This document shows, piece by piece, positions 1-9,769 of a DNA stretch of 64,000 bases. The DNA comes from an uncultured Flavobacteriaceae bacterium (GTDB lineage Bacteria; Bacteroidota; Bacteroidia; Flavobacteriales; Flavobacteriaceae): the NCBI GenBank assembly GCA_947494825.1, contig CANLWN010000002.1:1-64000 (forward strand). Direction: 5' to 3'. Positions within the stretch are counted from its first letter, which is position 1. Each line of letters starts with the position of its first letter. The notes under the pieces were generated by a model. It was given only the letters and a program-made list of their open reading frames with translations. It had not been told where the DNA came from and made no database searches. A program made the translations under genes and the position numbers.

Positions 1-266
1 GTAGACAGTGGGTAATGGTGCCAGAGATTCCTCGCAGGCTCGGAATGACAAATCAATGCGTGTTGTCATTCAGAGCGCAGTGCAGAGAAGCGAAGAATCT
101 TGAACAGTAAACCGTGGACAGTCACAGTTGGCAGTGGGTAGTGAACAATTATGAATTTTGAATTATGGATGATGGGTTCTCAATGGCAACTTTGAGCTTG
201 AACTTGGACTTGAACTTTGACCTCTGAATCCTGACCTCTGATCTCTGACCTCTGAATTTGGTACAA
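1..266. repeat. Intergenic repeat island A
   Basis: No gene is seen. The segment is degenerate simple-sequence DNA of the kind also found at 18861-19636 and 53880-54431, here mostly in the opposite orientation. Positions 25-50 are the reverse complement of a 26-bp element at 54151-54176 with one mismatch. Positions 64-97 look like a more degraded copy in the other orientation. Positions 121-170 read on the minus strand as the same TTCACTACCCACTGCCAACTG phrase family as island B (split: TTCACTACCC, ACTGCCAACTG). Positions 190-255 repeat CTGACCTCTGA-like units. It lies downstream of the minus-strand TonB receptor gene. Confidence 0.6.
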
Positions 267-2426
267 CTATAGATTATCCAACTGATTGCTCTTCTTATCC
301 GTGCTTATGGTCCAAAAGAATCCGACAAAAAAGAAACTGTCGGCCGCGGGCTGTATGGTCCTCCTCTCAAACACGCCATCCACATTAGGGGTATCGCTGT
401 ACTGATATCCGTTTACGTTGTTGAACCCCAAAAGGTTGCTCACGGAGAAGTACAATATCTTCTGCTGGGAGATCAGATAGGCCCAGTTGAAGCTCAAATT
501 GTTGAAGGACGTGGTCCGTTCGGCCAGGAAACCGGATGTATTGGGATCATCGTAGGGACGGCCAGATGAAAACCTATAGGACAATCCCAGTTGGGACCGC
601 CATTTGTTTACCCAATACTTGGTAACGAGTGAAAAGTTGTGGGTTGATGCAAAATTGGGTGTAGCCGCCTCCCTAAAATTTAGGTAGTCGCGCTCCGTAT
701 CCAAATAGGAATACGAGACCCAGTAATCCAGGTTCTTAATGTTCTTGTTGTCCCTCCAAAAAATATCGAGGCCGGCGGCGTATCCGTTTCCCAAATTGTT
801 GAAGTCGCTGTTGAATTGTGGAAGTTCCGTATCGTACTTGATCAAATTAGCGTAATCCTTATAATAGGCTTCGGCCCTAAAGGTTTTACCGCTGTGTGCA
901 TACTGATAGTTAAGAATATAGTGGGAGGTCCTTTCGGTACGCAAACTTTGATCGAACTTCAGATTTTCCGTCGCCGGATTTTGGTAAAAATTGCCATAGG
1001 CCAGGGAAAACTGCCCTTTTTTGCCACTTTTGTAGGCCAGGGAGGTCCTGGGCGCCAGGGTAAACTCTTCCATAAATCCCGAATATTCGGCCCGTAGGCC
1101 CAATTTCATGGCAAAGCTATTGCTCAGAAAAATATCGGCCTCTGCAAAACCGGCGCTCAGACGGTCGGTAAAGCCGCTCTGGAAGGGGGTCCCATCGGTA
1201 TCGGTAAAAGTGTCCTCATAATCCTGTATAAAATGTTCCGCCCCAAAGAGCAACATAAAGCGGTTGCTAAAACTTTTTCTCAATTTTAGTTTAAAGTGCG
1301 TAGCCGTTTCCTTGGTCTCTATGAGGTTGTTTTCAAGATTAATATCATTGTTGTCGAGTGAGATGCTGGCGCCGGTACTTAGCGTCCATTCCTTATCGAG
1401 AAAGTGTTTGTAGGAGCCGTTGAAGTAGAGGTTGTTGTTTTTTAGACGGAAGCGGACAAATTCCTCAAAATTGATATCCTCCTGATCGATGTCCAAATTG
1501 CTATGCGAAAAACCGGTGTATAGTTTAAACATGCTTTTCTCCCCTTTGCTTCTAAATACGCCTTCGCCCGATAAGGCTTCAAAAGGCTTGTTCCAACGTA
1601 CCCCTTGGTCCGAAGGAATCAGGGATTCATAAGGTGCTAGATTGATGTAGGAGGTGTTTATACTCAGGGACTGATCGCCCCAAATTTCCGTATGGCCCAG
1701 GCCGCCACCAACGGACATGACAGCAATATCCGTTTTTTCCTGATCGGGCAGATCTGTGGTATTCAACAACAGTACACTGGACAAAGCTTGCCCGTATTCC
1801 GCAGAATACCCTCCAGTGCTAAAGGTAATGCCCTTAAAGAGGAAGGGGGAAAACCGGCCACGGGTGGGAATGTTGTTCGCGGTGGGACTAAAGGGTTGAA
1901 ATACCCTAAGGCCGTCTATAAAGACCTGGGTCTCGTTGGCTTCGCCACCACGTACGAAAAGGCGCCCGTCTTCATTTACCGTTGAGGTTCCAGGCAAGGT
2001 CTGCAAGGCACCCACAAAATCGCCTGCCGCACCTGCCGTGGTAACAATATCCAAAGGCTTAAGCACGGACACCTTGGAGTTATCGCCCGCCTCAAAAGTA
2101 CCTGCAGTAAGCGTAACCCCGGTGAGGCTGTTTATGGTTTCGAACAGTTTAATGGCCAAATCCTTGAAGTAAGATACATCCCCGGCCTGCATATAGGTTT
2201 CGTACGACATCATGGAAACGATCAAGTTTTGGGTGCCGGTCTCCGAGGTCTCAAAGGAAAAAAGACCATTGGCATCGGTGGAAGCACCGTCATAGGTGCC
2301 TTCCAAATACACGTTGGCCCCCACAATAGGTCTGTTTTTTTGGTCGGTGACGACCCCTGAAACCGTGGTTTGCCCAAAGAATAGGCTTGTGGTAAGCAAG
2401 AAGGCGATCAGTGTAATTTGTTTCAT
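267..2426 (-). CDS. TonB-dependent outer-membrane receptor with carboxypeptidase-like regulatory domain
   Basis: About 719 residues. A signal peptide starts at MKQITLIAFLLTTSLFFGQ; I chose this ATG (2426) because the ATG 36 bases upstream would put a non-signal-like stretch before it. The mature protein opens with a CarboxypepD_reg-like beta-sandwich (VSGVVTDQKNRPIVGANVYL), then a plug domain with the GDFVGALQTLPGT and VRGGEANETQVFIDG stretches, then a beta-barrel ending in aromatic-rich strands. The family imports siderophores, vitamins or glycans across the outer membrane using TonB energy. There is no SusD partner next door and the substrate cannot be told. It is divergent from the hybrid kinase gene across 366 bases. 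Confidence 0.88.
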   Translation of the reverse strand: MKQITLIAFLLTTSLFFGQTTVSGVVTDQKNRPIVGANVYLEGTYDGASTDANGLFSFETSETGTQNLIVSMMSYETYMQAGDVSYFKDLAIKLFETINSLTGVTLTAGTFEAGDNSKVSVLKPLDIVTTAGAAGDFVGALQTLPGTSTVNEDGRLFVRGGEANETQVFIDGLRVFQPFSPTANNIPTRGRFSPFLFKGITFSTGGYSAEYGQALSSVLLLNTTDLPDQEKTDIAVMSVGGGLGHTEIWGDQSLSINTSYINLAPYESLIPSDQGVRWNKPFEALSGEGVFRSKGEKSMFKLYTGFSHSNLDIDQEDINFEEFVRFRLKNNNLYFNGSYKHFLDKEWTLSTGASISLDNNDINLENNLIETKETATHFKLKLRKSFSNRFMLLFGAEHFIQDYEDTFTDTDGTPFQSGFTDRLSAGFAEADIFLSNSFAMKLGLRAEYSGFMEEFTLAPRTSLAYKSGKKGQFSLAYGNFYQNPATENLKFDQSLRTERTSHYILNYQYAHSGKTFRAEAYYKDYANLIKYDTELPQFNSDFNNLGNGYAAGLDIFWRDNKNIKNLDYWVSYSYLDTERDYLNFREAATPNFASTHNFSLVTKYWVNKWRSQLGLSYRFSSGRPYDDPNTSGFLAERTTSFNNLSFNWAYLISQQKILYFSVSNLLGFNNVNGYQYSDTPNVDGVFERRTIQPAADSFFFVGFFWTISTDKKSNQLDNL

Positions 2427-2792
2427 GGCTATTTGCATTTTGATGGTACAAAAATGCTCCAAGCCCTACGCTTCCCATAAATAACATGACCGAATTGTTT
2501 ATTTTTTGGACTGAATCGGAAATAAAAAATCCGATTACAATTCAGGCCTTAAAAACTACAGCTCAGCAGCAGCTGTTTCAAAAATAAGGCTGTTCCCAGT
2601 TTTAGGGCATGGGTAGTGCCTAAACACAAAACAGATGAACACCTGGAATACAACATCCATTTTTGACTAAAATTCATCGCTTCAAATCAGAGAGGACTTA
2701 CAGGAATGTAGGTCCTTTTTGTTCTTTCCACTATAAACACTACATTTAAGTATTGCGACAACCAAAAACTAGACACTTCCCCACCCAATAAA
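2427..2792. other. Divergent intergenic region between TonB receptor and hybrid kinase
   Basis: No gene is seen in these 366 bases. Both flanking genes read outward, so it must hold two promoters. An imperfect hairpin (TTTAGG-GCA against TGCCTAAA) lies at about 2599-2622. On the plus strand a TACATTTA at about 2740 resembles the TAnnTTTG box but lacks the final G, and no clean TTTG lies at the right distance, so I do not call a promoter. Confidence 0.4.
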
Positions 2793-5700
2793 ATGAAAAC
2801 GGTTATCTCCATATTCCTTTTGGTGATGGTGTGGTGCCCTTCCTCCCAGGCCCAGAACAGCAAGATGGACAGTCTAACGACCATCTGGGAAGATACTATG
2901 CAGCCCGATTCCTTAAGGTACAGGGCAGGCATGGATATTTTGAAGCTACAGTTTAGACAAAACCTGGACACGGCAAGGGCCACTGGGTATAAGGTCTTGC
3001 GATTGGCGGAAAACAGCGGCAACCCCAAATGGAGGGCAACGGCCCATAGGTATATCGGCAACAGCTATGCCGTACAGGGAAATTTCCGGGCCGCGCTCGA
3101 TGCTTTTCAGGAAAGCCACCGCCTCTTGTTGCAACTGGATGACAAAAAGGGTTTGTCTACCACCTCTAGTAATATTGGTACGGTCTATTATGAGCTTGGA
3201 AATTACCCTCAGGCCATTGAACACTTGCTCGAGGGCCTAAAGCTGGCCGAAGAATTGAATGACAGGCCCGGCATATCACGTGCTACCAATAATTTGGGTA
3301 ATGTTTTTATTCGTCAGCTGAACAATGAAAAGGCCTTGGAGTATTATACCTATAGCCTTTCCATAAAAAAGGAGCTTGGCGATAAACGCGCCCAAGCCCT
3401 TACTTATAACAATATTGGACTGGTATATACCAACCAAAAAAAATATGCCCTGGCCCTGGAAAATTTGATGAAAAGTGTTGAAATCGCCGAAGAGGTGAAC
3501 GATAAGATGTCCATGACACGTGCTTTTAGCAACATTGGGGAAGTGTACAATTTGCAAGGCGATTTTTCAAAGGCGCTGGATTATTTCAACGGGAGTGTAC
3601 GTATTAAAATGGAAATCAACGATCGGGAAGGCCTGGCCTCTGTCTATTTGTATCGGGGGAGGAGCTATCTCTACCAAAAAAACTATAGGCAGGCACAGAA
3701 CGATTGTGAAAAGAGTTTGCAGCTAAGTATGGATATGGGGGCGCTCCCCATCCAAAAATCGGCATGTTCATGCTTGAGCAGTGCGTGGGAAGGATTGGGG
3801 AATGCTAGCAAATCATTGGAATATTATAAACGGTACGTGACGGTAAGCGATTCACTGTTCACTAGGGAAAAAACCGCTGAAATTACCCGACAGGAAATGC
3901 AGTACCTGTTTGAGAAGCAACAGCTATCGGACAGTATAGCCTTCCACAAACAAAGGGCAGAACAGGAGGTTTTGTTCGAGAAAGACCTGAGCAAGCAACG
4001 CAATTTGTTCAATCTTGTGGTGTTCGGAGGATTGGGACTGTTGCTCTTGGGAGGTATTTATTGGCAATCCCGGCAAAAAAGTAAAAAATTGGACCGGGAA
4101 CGTACCATGGTAGCCCGTTTAAAGCAGGTTGATCAGCTAAAAGATCAGTTCCTGGCCAATACCTCACATGAACTGCGCACCCCGCTCAATGGCATTATAG
4201 GACTTACGGAATCCCTAAAGGATGGGGTAGCGGGAGCATTGCCCCCTAAGGCGCATGAAAATTTGGATATGATCGCCAACAGCGGAAAACGGCTGTCGCA
4301 CCTGGTAAACGATATTCTGGATTTTTCCAAGCTAAAGAACAGGGATCTGGTATTGGCCTTGCAGCCGTTGGATATCAGGGCCGCGGTAGATGTGGTGCTG
4401 AAACTTTCCGAGCCCTTTGTGCAGCGCAAACCGATAAAATTCGTCAATGCCATTCCCAAGGATATCCCTTTGGTGGAAGCCGATGAAAACCGATTGCAGC
4501 AAATACTGCACAACCTTATAGGGAATGCCATTAAATTCACGGAAAAGGGAAGCATTACGGTAGATGCCAAGGAAATCAAAGGCATGCTGTCCATTTCGGT
4601 CTCGGATACCGGCATTGGAATTCCGGGGGAAAAATTAGAGCGCATTTTTAAACAGTTCGAGCAGGTGGATGGTCGTATTGAACGGGAATACGGAGGCACC
4701 GGCCTGGGGCTTTCCGTGACCAAGCAATTGGTAGAGCTCCATAAGGGAAATATTGAGGTGACTTCTACCTTGGGCAAAGGGTCTACCTTTAGGTTCACCT
4801 TGCCCAAAAGTAACAAGAGCAGGGAAAATATAGAGCCAGTGGAGGCCCTTGGGCAAGAAAAAATCAGCACGGTACAAGCGGATGTATCCCGGGAGGGCAC
4901 CACTTCCCTCCTAGTGGAAATTCCCAAGAATGTTAAGGGCTTCATTTTGATTGTGGATGATGAACCCGTAAACAGACGTGTTTTGGAGAACCATCTCACG
5001 GTGGCCGGATACAGGGTTACCGAAGTTTCCAGTGGGCCAGAGGCCTTGGCCCTGCTCCAAGATGAAAACCCTTTTGACTTAGTGCTGCTTGATGTCATGA
5101 TGCCCGGTATGTCCGGATTTGAAGTGTGTGAAGCCATCAGGGCAAACTACATGGCCAGTGAACTCCCGGTTGTGCTGTTAACGGCCAAGAACAGGGTCAG
5201 TGATCTGGTTTCCGGTTTTAATGTGGGGGCCAATGACTATTTAACCAAACCCTTTTCAAAAAATGAATTGCTGAGCCGCATTAAAACCCATTTAAACCTC
5301 AACGGCATCCACCGGGCCAGCAGCAAGTTTGTACCGACCGAGTTTTTAAAATCCGTAGGGCGCGAGGCCATCACAGATGTGGAGTTGGGCGATCATATAG
5401 AGAAAGAGGTAACCGTGCTTTTTTCGGACATTCGGAACTACACCCAATTGGCCGAGAGCATGACCCCCAGGCAAAACTTTAAATTTGTCAATGCCTATGT
5501 GGGCAAGATGGGGCCCCTTATACAACAGAACAAAGGCTTTGTTAACCAATATCTGGGCGATGGCATTATGGCCCTCTTCCCCCACGAGGCGGCACATGCC
5601 CTACAGGCCGCCATAGACATGCAAAAGGCCGTTACCGAATACAATGTACGCAGGGTGAAGGAAGGCTTTGTTCCCATTTCCGTGGGCATGGGATTGCATA

Positions 5701-6176
5701 CCGGACCTTTGGTCATGGGTATCATCGGGGATGTGAACCGGAATGACACCGCCATCATCGCCGATACCGTGAACACAGCTTCCCGCATGGAAGGGGTGAC
5801 CAAATATTATGGCGCCCAACTTATCCTGAGCGAGGATAGTTTAAAGACCATTGAAAACAAGGATGCCTACAATTTTAGGTATCTGGGAATGGTACGGGTA
5901 AAGGGCAAGGACAAGGCTATTGGAATTTATGAATGTTTTGATGGGGATCCCACTGCCGATGTGGCCCTTAAAATAAAGACCTTGAAGGAGTTCAACAAAG
6001 GGCTCGAACACTTTTTCAAAAATGAGTTTCCAAAGGCTGCCGCCACTTTTGACAGGGTGTTGGGCAAAAATCCCAGGGATAGGGTGGCCAAGTATTTTGT
6101 CACCAAATCGGCGGAATATACCATTGCCGGAACCCCTGAAGACTGGGACGTGGTAAACACCCTGGATCAGAAGTGA
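2793..6176 (+). CDS. Hybrid sensor: periplasmic TPR, histidine kinase, receiver and class III nucleotidyl cyclase in one chain
   Basis: 1127 residues. Signal peptide at 1-20; about seven TPR units at 60-350; coiled coil; transmembrane segment at about 405-424. Then HisKA with phospho-acceptor H459 (SHELRTPLNG), HATPase with N-box (HNLIGNAIKF) and G boxes (DTGIGIP, GGTGLGL), and a receiver at about 715-835 with D722/D723, phospho-acceptor D767 and K819. A class III cyclase domain follows at about 870-1040 with metal ligands D879 (FSDIRNYT) and D923 (LGDGIMALF), and transition-state residues N994 and R998 (DTVNTASRME). A TPR-like tail ends the protein. It should sense an envelope signal and couple phosphorylation to cAMP or cGMP synthesis; the nucleotide is not decided by what I see. 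It converges on the oxidoreductase gene 27 bases away. Confidence 0.92.
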   Translation: MKTVISIFLLVMVWCPSSQAQNSKMDSLTTIWEDTMQPDSLRYRAGMDILKLQFRQNLDTARATGYKVLRLAENSGNPKWRATAHRYIGNSYAVQGNFRAALDAFQESHRLLLQLDDKKGLSTTSSNIGTVYYELGNYPQAIEHLLEGLKLAEELNDRPGISRATNNLGNVFIRQLNNEKALEYYTYSLSIKKELGDKRAQALTYNNIGLVYTNQKKYALALENLMKSVEIAEEVNDKMSMTRAFSNIGEVYNLQGDFSKALDYFNGSVRIKMEINDREGLASVYLYRGRSYLYQKNYRQAQNDCEKSLQLSMDMGALPIQKSACSCLSSAWEGLGNASKSLEYYKRYVTVSDSLFTREKTAEITRQEMQYLFEKQQLSDSIAFHKQRAEQEVLFEKDLSKQRNLFNLVVFGGLGLLLLGGIYWQSRQKSKKLDRERTMVARLKQVDQLKDQFLANTSHELRTPLNGIIGLTESLKDGVAGALPPKAHENLDMIANSGKRLSHLVNDILDFSKLKNRDLVLALQPLDIRAAVDVVLKLSEPFVQRKPIKFVNAIPKDIPLVEADENRLQQILHNLIGNAIKFTEKGSITVDAKEIKGMLSISVSDTGIGIPGEKLERIFKQFEQVDGRIEREYGGTGLGLSVTKQLVELHKGNIEVTSTLGKGSTFRFTLPKSNKSRENIEPVEALGQEKISTVQADVSREGTTSLLVEIPKNVKGFILIVDDEPVNRRVLENHLTVAGYRVTEVSSGPEALALLQDENPFDLVLLDVMMPGMSGFEVCEAIRANYMASELPVVLLTAKNRVSDLVSGFNVGANDYLTKPFSKNELLSRIKTHLNLNGIHRASSKFVPTEFLKSVGREAITDVELGDHIEKEVTVLFSDIRNYTQLAESMTPRQNFKFVNAYVGKMGPLIQQNKGFVNQYLGDGIMALFPHEAAHALQAAIDMQKAVTEYNVRRVKEGFVPISVGMGLHTGPLVMGIIGDVNRNDTAIIADTVNTASRMEGVTKYYGAQLILSEDSLKTIENKDAYNFRYLGMVRVKGKDKAIGIYECFDGDPTADVALKIKTLKEFNKGLEHFFKNEFPKAAATFDRVLGKNPRDRVAKYFVTKSAEYTIAGTPEDWDVVNTLDQK

Positions 6177-6203
6177 TTTGGACACCTACTCGCCCACCCT
6201 GCC

Positions 6204-9200
6204 CTAATTTAGTTTTGAATTCAAAAAATTGACCATTCCTTCATATTGGAGCTGGTTTGAAATTTCGGCCCGAGACAAATAGTGGCGATAACGCTGGTTC
6301 ACCTTTTGCTGTAGTTGCTCCATAAGTCCAGTGGAATGGTCCTTGTCCTGCTTAAAAAGTTTTGAAAAACGTTCTTCTGTACGAAGATAGTGCTCCAAGG
6401 GCAAGGAGGGTAGTCCTGAGTCTAGTTGCAGGGTGTTTAGACCCTGTTGGCTTCTCTGGGGATCATTTCTATACAACAACCACTGCCCTGAGGCTACCGC
6501 CATCTTGTGATACTGGGCCGGATTTTTCATATCAATTCCATGGGCGGGACTATGGCAATAGGCAATGATCAATGACGGGCCGTCATATTGTTCCGCTTCC
6601 ACCAGGGCCTTTATCGTTTGCTGCGGATCCGCGCCTATGGCCACAGAGGCCACATAGACATCTTCATAGCACATGGCCAATTGACCCAAGTCTTTTTTCT
6701 GTTGCCGTTTGCCCCCACTACCAAATTTGGCCGCCGCCCCCAACGGGGTGGCCTTGGACATTTGTCCGCCTGTGTTGGAATAGACCTCATTGTCCATCAC
6801 CAGGATGTTTACATTTTTGCCCGAAGCGATAACATGGTCCAGCCCTCCATATCCAATATCATAGGCCCAACCATCGCCCCCAACGATCCATACGCTTTTT
6901 TTTACCAAACTGTCCGCCAGTCCAAGTAGCTGCTCAGAATCTTTGGTGTTTATACCGTTCAACACGGTCTTTAATTGGGCAACACGTTTGCGCTGTGCTT
7001 CTATTTGGGCCTCGTTGGTCTGTGCGGCCTGTAATATCCCATGTACCAAATCAACGTTTAGTTGGTCCCTAAGGTTTTTGAGCAGTTTTCTAGCCGCATG
7101 TTCCTGCCTGTCCTGGGAAAGCCTAAAGCCTAGGCCAAACTCTGCATTGTCCTCGAAGAGCGAGTTGGACCAAGCGGGACCTCTACCCTGTGAGTCCTTG
7201 GCCCAGGGAGTTGTAGGCAAGGCACCACCAAAAATGGAACTTGCCCCGGTGGCATTGGCTACCAGCATCCTATTTCCAAAAAGCTGGGAGATTAATTTAA
7301 GATAGGGTGCCTCTCCACAACCCTCAACCCCTTCGGAGTATTTGAACAGGGGTTCCTGCAATTGTTGTTGCCCCATGTCCATCACATCAATTTTGGAACG
7401 GTCCATTTCAGGAATGCACTCAAAGTACGCCCAGTTTTTCTTTTGGTCTTCCACAATCGGAAGTTTGTCCACCATGCTCAACGCTTTGGCCGGACAGGCT
7501 TCAACACAGTTGTTGCAGGAAGTACATTGGTCTGGCTGTACTTGAATGGTATAGTTCAACAGATCAACCGCCCAGATCTCATCTATGGCCTTGGTAGCTT
7601 TTAATCCCTCGGGGGCCTCTGTTAAATACGCATCTTCATAGACCTTGATCCGTAGGGTAGCTTGGGGGCAGGCCAGGCTGCACGCCCCGCACTGAACGCA
7701 CAAATTGGGGTCCCATTTAGGGATTTCCAGGTGACTGTTGGGGGTATTAAATTTAGCGGTGTCACTGGAGAAGGTGCCATCATCAGGTAATGCGCTTACT
7801 GGCAGCTCGTCCCCCTTGCCCGCAAGTAATTTTCCCAAAAGGGTTTCAGCAAAATCGCCATCGTCCATTGGTATGGGGCTTATGTCATCCATTTCTGTTG
7901 TAGTATCTACCCGTTCCAGATTTTTTAAAAGTTGCCACTGGTCCGCTTTCATCCCCCAGGTCTTGCTCATGGCGAAAAGTCCCTGTTGCAGTCCTGAAAT
8001 GCCATGATGATCCATCAGATAGTGTTCTGGAAGGCTATTGAAGTCTCCAAGGTAGAGCGAAATACGCTGTTCCCGGATCTGCCTACGTACGGTTACCGAA
8101 AGATTTTTCCAAAAGGTTGTGCAGTCCAAAACGGAATGTACCAACAATGTTCCACCCGATTTTAATCGTGTCATTACATTGTCGTTTTCCAAAAATTCAA
8201 CAGCACTGCAGGCTACAAAATCGGCCTGCGAAATTAGGTAGGGTGCCTTTATGGGCTGTGGTGACAATCGTAGATTGGCCACACTTCTGGAGTTCGATTT
8301 TTTATAGTCGCATTCTACATAACCTTGGACCTGGTGCCAGGTATGGTTCCCGATATATTGTAGGGTGTTGTTAAAGCTGTGAAGGGAGCTATCGGACTTT
8401 GTGCCATAGAAAAGTGCATTATAACTTTGATCGAGTACAGGGTCTTCGGCTTGGTACGGGAGGCTCAACCCCGTCAGGTCGTCCTGGATGCCTACGGTAA
8501 AACCATTTTTTGGGCTTTCCTTTTTTAAATTATTGATGATCGCCACTACCATGGACGGTGTGAATTCTTTGGAAGATAGGCCATATCGCCCACCCACCAC
8601 TTGGGGCAGTCGTTCAAAGGTGTTCCTATGTGCGATCAAAGATTGAACAACATCCAGGTATAGCGGTTCACCGGTAGCGCCCGGTTCCTTGGTCCGGTCC
8701 AAAACGGCAATGGAGGTACAGGAGCCTGGTAAAGCTGAGATTAGATGCTGGGCACTAAAAGGTCTGTACAACCGTACTTTAATGAGTCCTGTTTTTTCAC
8801 CCTTTGCATTCAAATAATGTACGGTTTCTTCTATGGTTTCCGTGGCCGAGGCCATGGCGATGATCACCTGTTCTGCCTCTGGGTGGCCCACATAATCAAA
8901 AATCCTATAGCTTCTTCCGGTCAATTTGGAAAATTGGTCCATTTGATGCTGCACAATGGTTGGGCAGTCGGCATAGTAGGAATTGGTAGCTTCCCGACTT
9001 TGAAAAAAGACATCGGCCCCTTGAGAGGTGCCACGTATAACCGGCTTGTTTGGGTTTAGTGCACGATCCCTGTGTTCTTGGATATGATCCAAATCGATCA
9101 TTTCCCGAATCACTTTATCCGACACGTCCGCAATTTTTGCGGTTTCATGAGAGGTCCTAAAACCATCAAAAAAATGTACAAATGGAATACGAGAAGCCAA

Positions 9201-9701
9201 AGTAGCTGCTTGGGCAAGCAATGCAAAATCCATGGCTTCCTGCACGGACGCTGCGCCCAAAAAGGCATATCCCGTATGTCGTGCCGCCATGATATCGCTA
9301 TGGTCCCCGAAGACCGAAAGTGCATGGGTGGCAAGGGATCGGGTGGCCACATGAATTACGTTGGGCGTAAGTTCGCCCGCTATTTTATACATATTGGGCA
9401 GCATGAGCAAGAGCCCTTGTGAAGCGGTAAAAGTGGTTGCTAAGGAGCCCGTTTGCAGGGCACCGTGCATGGCTCCAGCCACGCCGGCCTCGCTTTGCAT
9501 TTCAAAAACTTCTGGCAACTGCCCAAAACAATTTTGCTGGCCCTTGGCGTGCATTTCCTCTACCAACTCCGACATTTCGGAGGCTGGTGTAATCGGGTAA
9601 ATGGCGCATACTTCGTTGGTCTGGTAGGCCATTTTCGCCACAGCTTGGTTTGCCGTGGCTACCATATGTTTTTCATTTTTTATGTTAGGGAAATGTGCCA
9701 T
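6204..9701 (-). CDS. nifJ: Pyruvate:ferredoxin (flavodoxin) oxidoreductase, single-chain
   Basis: 1165 residues, the normal length for the fused homodimeric enzyme that converts pyruvate and CoA to acetyl-CoA and CO2 while reducing ferredoxin or flavodoxin. The N-terminal pyruvate domain carries AIYPITPASEMSEL. Two [4Fe-4S] motifs of the CxxCxxCxxxCP type lie near residues 665-680 (CVQCGACSLACP) and 722-735 (CTSCNNCVEACP). The thiamine-diphosphate motif (GDGWAYDIG, then NEVYSNTGGQ) is near residue 940. The start could also be the internal ATG at 9665. Upstream lies osmC, separated by a hairpin terminator, so it either has its own promoter or depends on readthrough. An oxygen-sensitive enzyme beside Dps and OxyR genes fits a redox-responsive block. 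Confidence 0.95.
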   Translation of the reverse strand: MAHFPNIKNEKHMVATANQAVAKMAYQTNEVCAIYPITPASEMSELVEEMHAKGQQNCFGQLPEVFEMQSEAGVAGAMHGALQTGSLATTFTASQGLLLMLPNMYKIAGELTPNVIHVATRSLATHALSVFGDHSDIMAARHTGYAFLGAASVQEAMDFALLAQAATLASRIPFVHFFDGFRTSHETAKIADVSDKVIREMIDLDHIQEHRDRALNPNKPVIRGTSQGADVFFQSREATNSYYADCPTIVQHQMDQFSKLTGRSYRIFDYVGHPEAEQVIIAMASATETIEETVHYLNAKGEKTGLIKVRLYRPFSAQHLISALPGSCTSIAVLDRTKEPGATGEPLYLDVVQSLIAHRNTFERLPQVVGGRYGLSSKEFTPSMVVAIINNLKKESPKNGFTVGIQDDLTGLSLPYQAEDPVLDQSYNALFYGTKSDSSLHSFNNTLQYIGNHTWHQVQGYVECDYKKSNSRSVANLRLSPQPIKAPYLISQADFVACSAVEFLENDNVMTRLKSGGTLLVHSVLDCTTFWKNLSVTVRRQIREQRISLYLGDFNSLPEHYLMDHHGISGLQQGLFAMSKTWGMKADQWQLLKNLERVDTTTEMDDISPIPMDDGDFAETLLGKLLAGKGDELPVSALPDDGTFSSDTAKFNTPNSHLEIPKWDPNLCVQCGACSLACPQATLRIKVYEDAYLTEAPEGLKATKAIDEIWAVDLLNYTIQVQPDQCTSCNNCVEACPAKALSMVDKLPIVEDQKKNWAYFECIPEMDRSKIDVMDMGQQQLQEPLFKYSEGVEGCGEAPYLKLISQLFGNRMLVANATGASSIFGGALPTTPWAKDSQGRGPAWSNSLFEDNAEFGLGFRLSQDRQEHAARKLLKNLRDQLNVDLVHGILQAAQTNEAQIEAQRKRVAQLKTVLNGINTKDSEQLLGLADSLVKKSVWIVGGDGWAYDIGYGGLDHVIASGKNVNILVMDNEVYSNTGGQMSKATPLGAAAKFGSGGKRQQKKDLGQLAMCYEDVYVASVAIGADPQQTIKALVEAEQYDGPSLIIAYCHSPAHGIDMKNPAQYHKMAVASGQWLLYRNDPQRSQQGLNTLQLDSGLPSLPLEHYLRTEERFSKLFKQDKDHSTGLMEQLQQKVNQRYRHYLSRAEISNQLQYEGMVNFLNSKLN

Positions 9702-9726
9702 TCTAGAGGGTCTTGGTGGGAAGTAA

Positions 9727-9761
9727 AAAGGCCGCTCCCCATATTTTTTGGAACGGCCTTT
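9727..9761 (-). terminator. Rho-independent terminator between osmC and nifJ
   Basis: On the minus strand AAAGGCCGTTCC pairs with GGAGCGGCCTTT (12 pairs, one G-U) across an 11-base AU-rich loop and runs into TTTTT. It lies just after the osmC stop and before the nifJ start, so it would end or attenuate osmC transcription. Confidence 0.75.
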
Positions 9762-9769
9762 GAGTAAAT

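Noticed and set aside
4145-5137. Antisense open frame of 330 codons inside the hybrid kinase gene
   Set aside because: It is serine/proline-rich, runs against conserved kinase and receiver codons and resembles no family.
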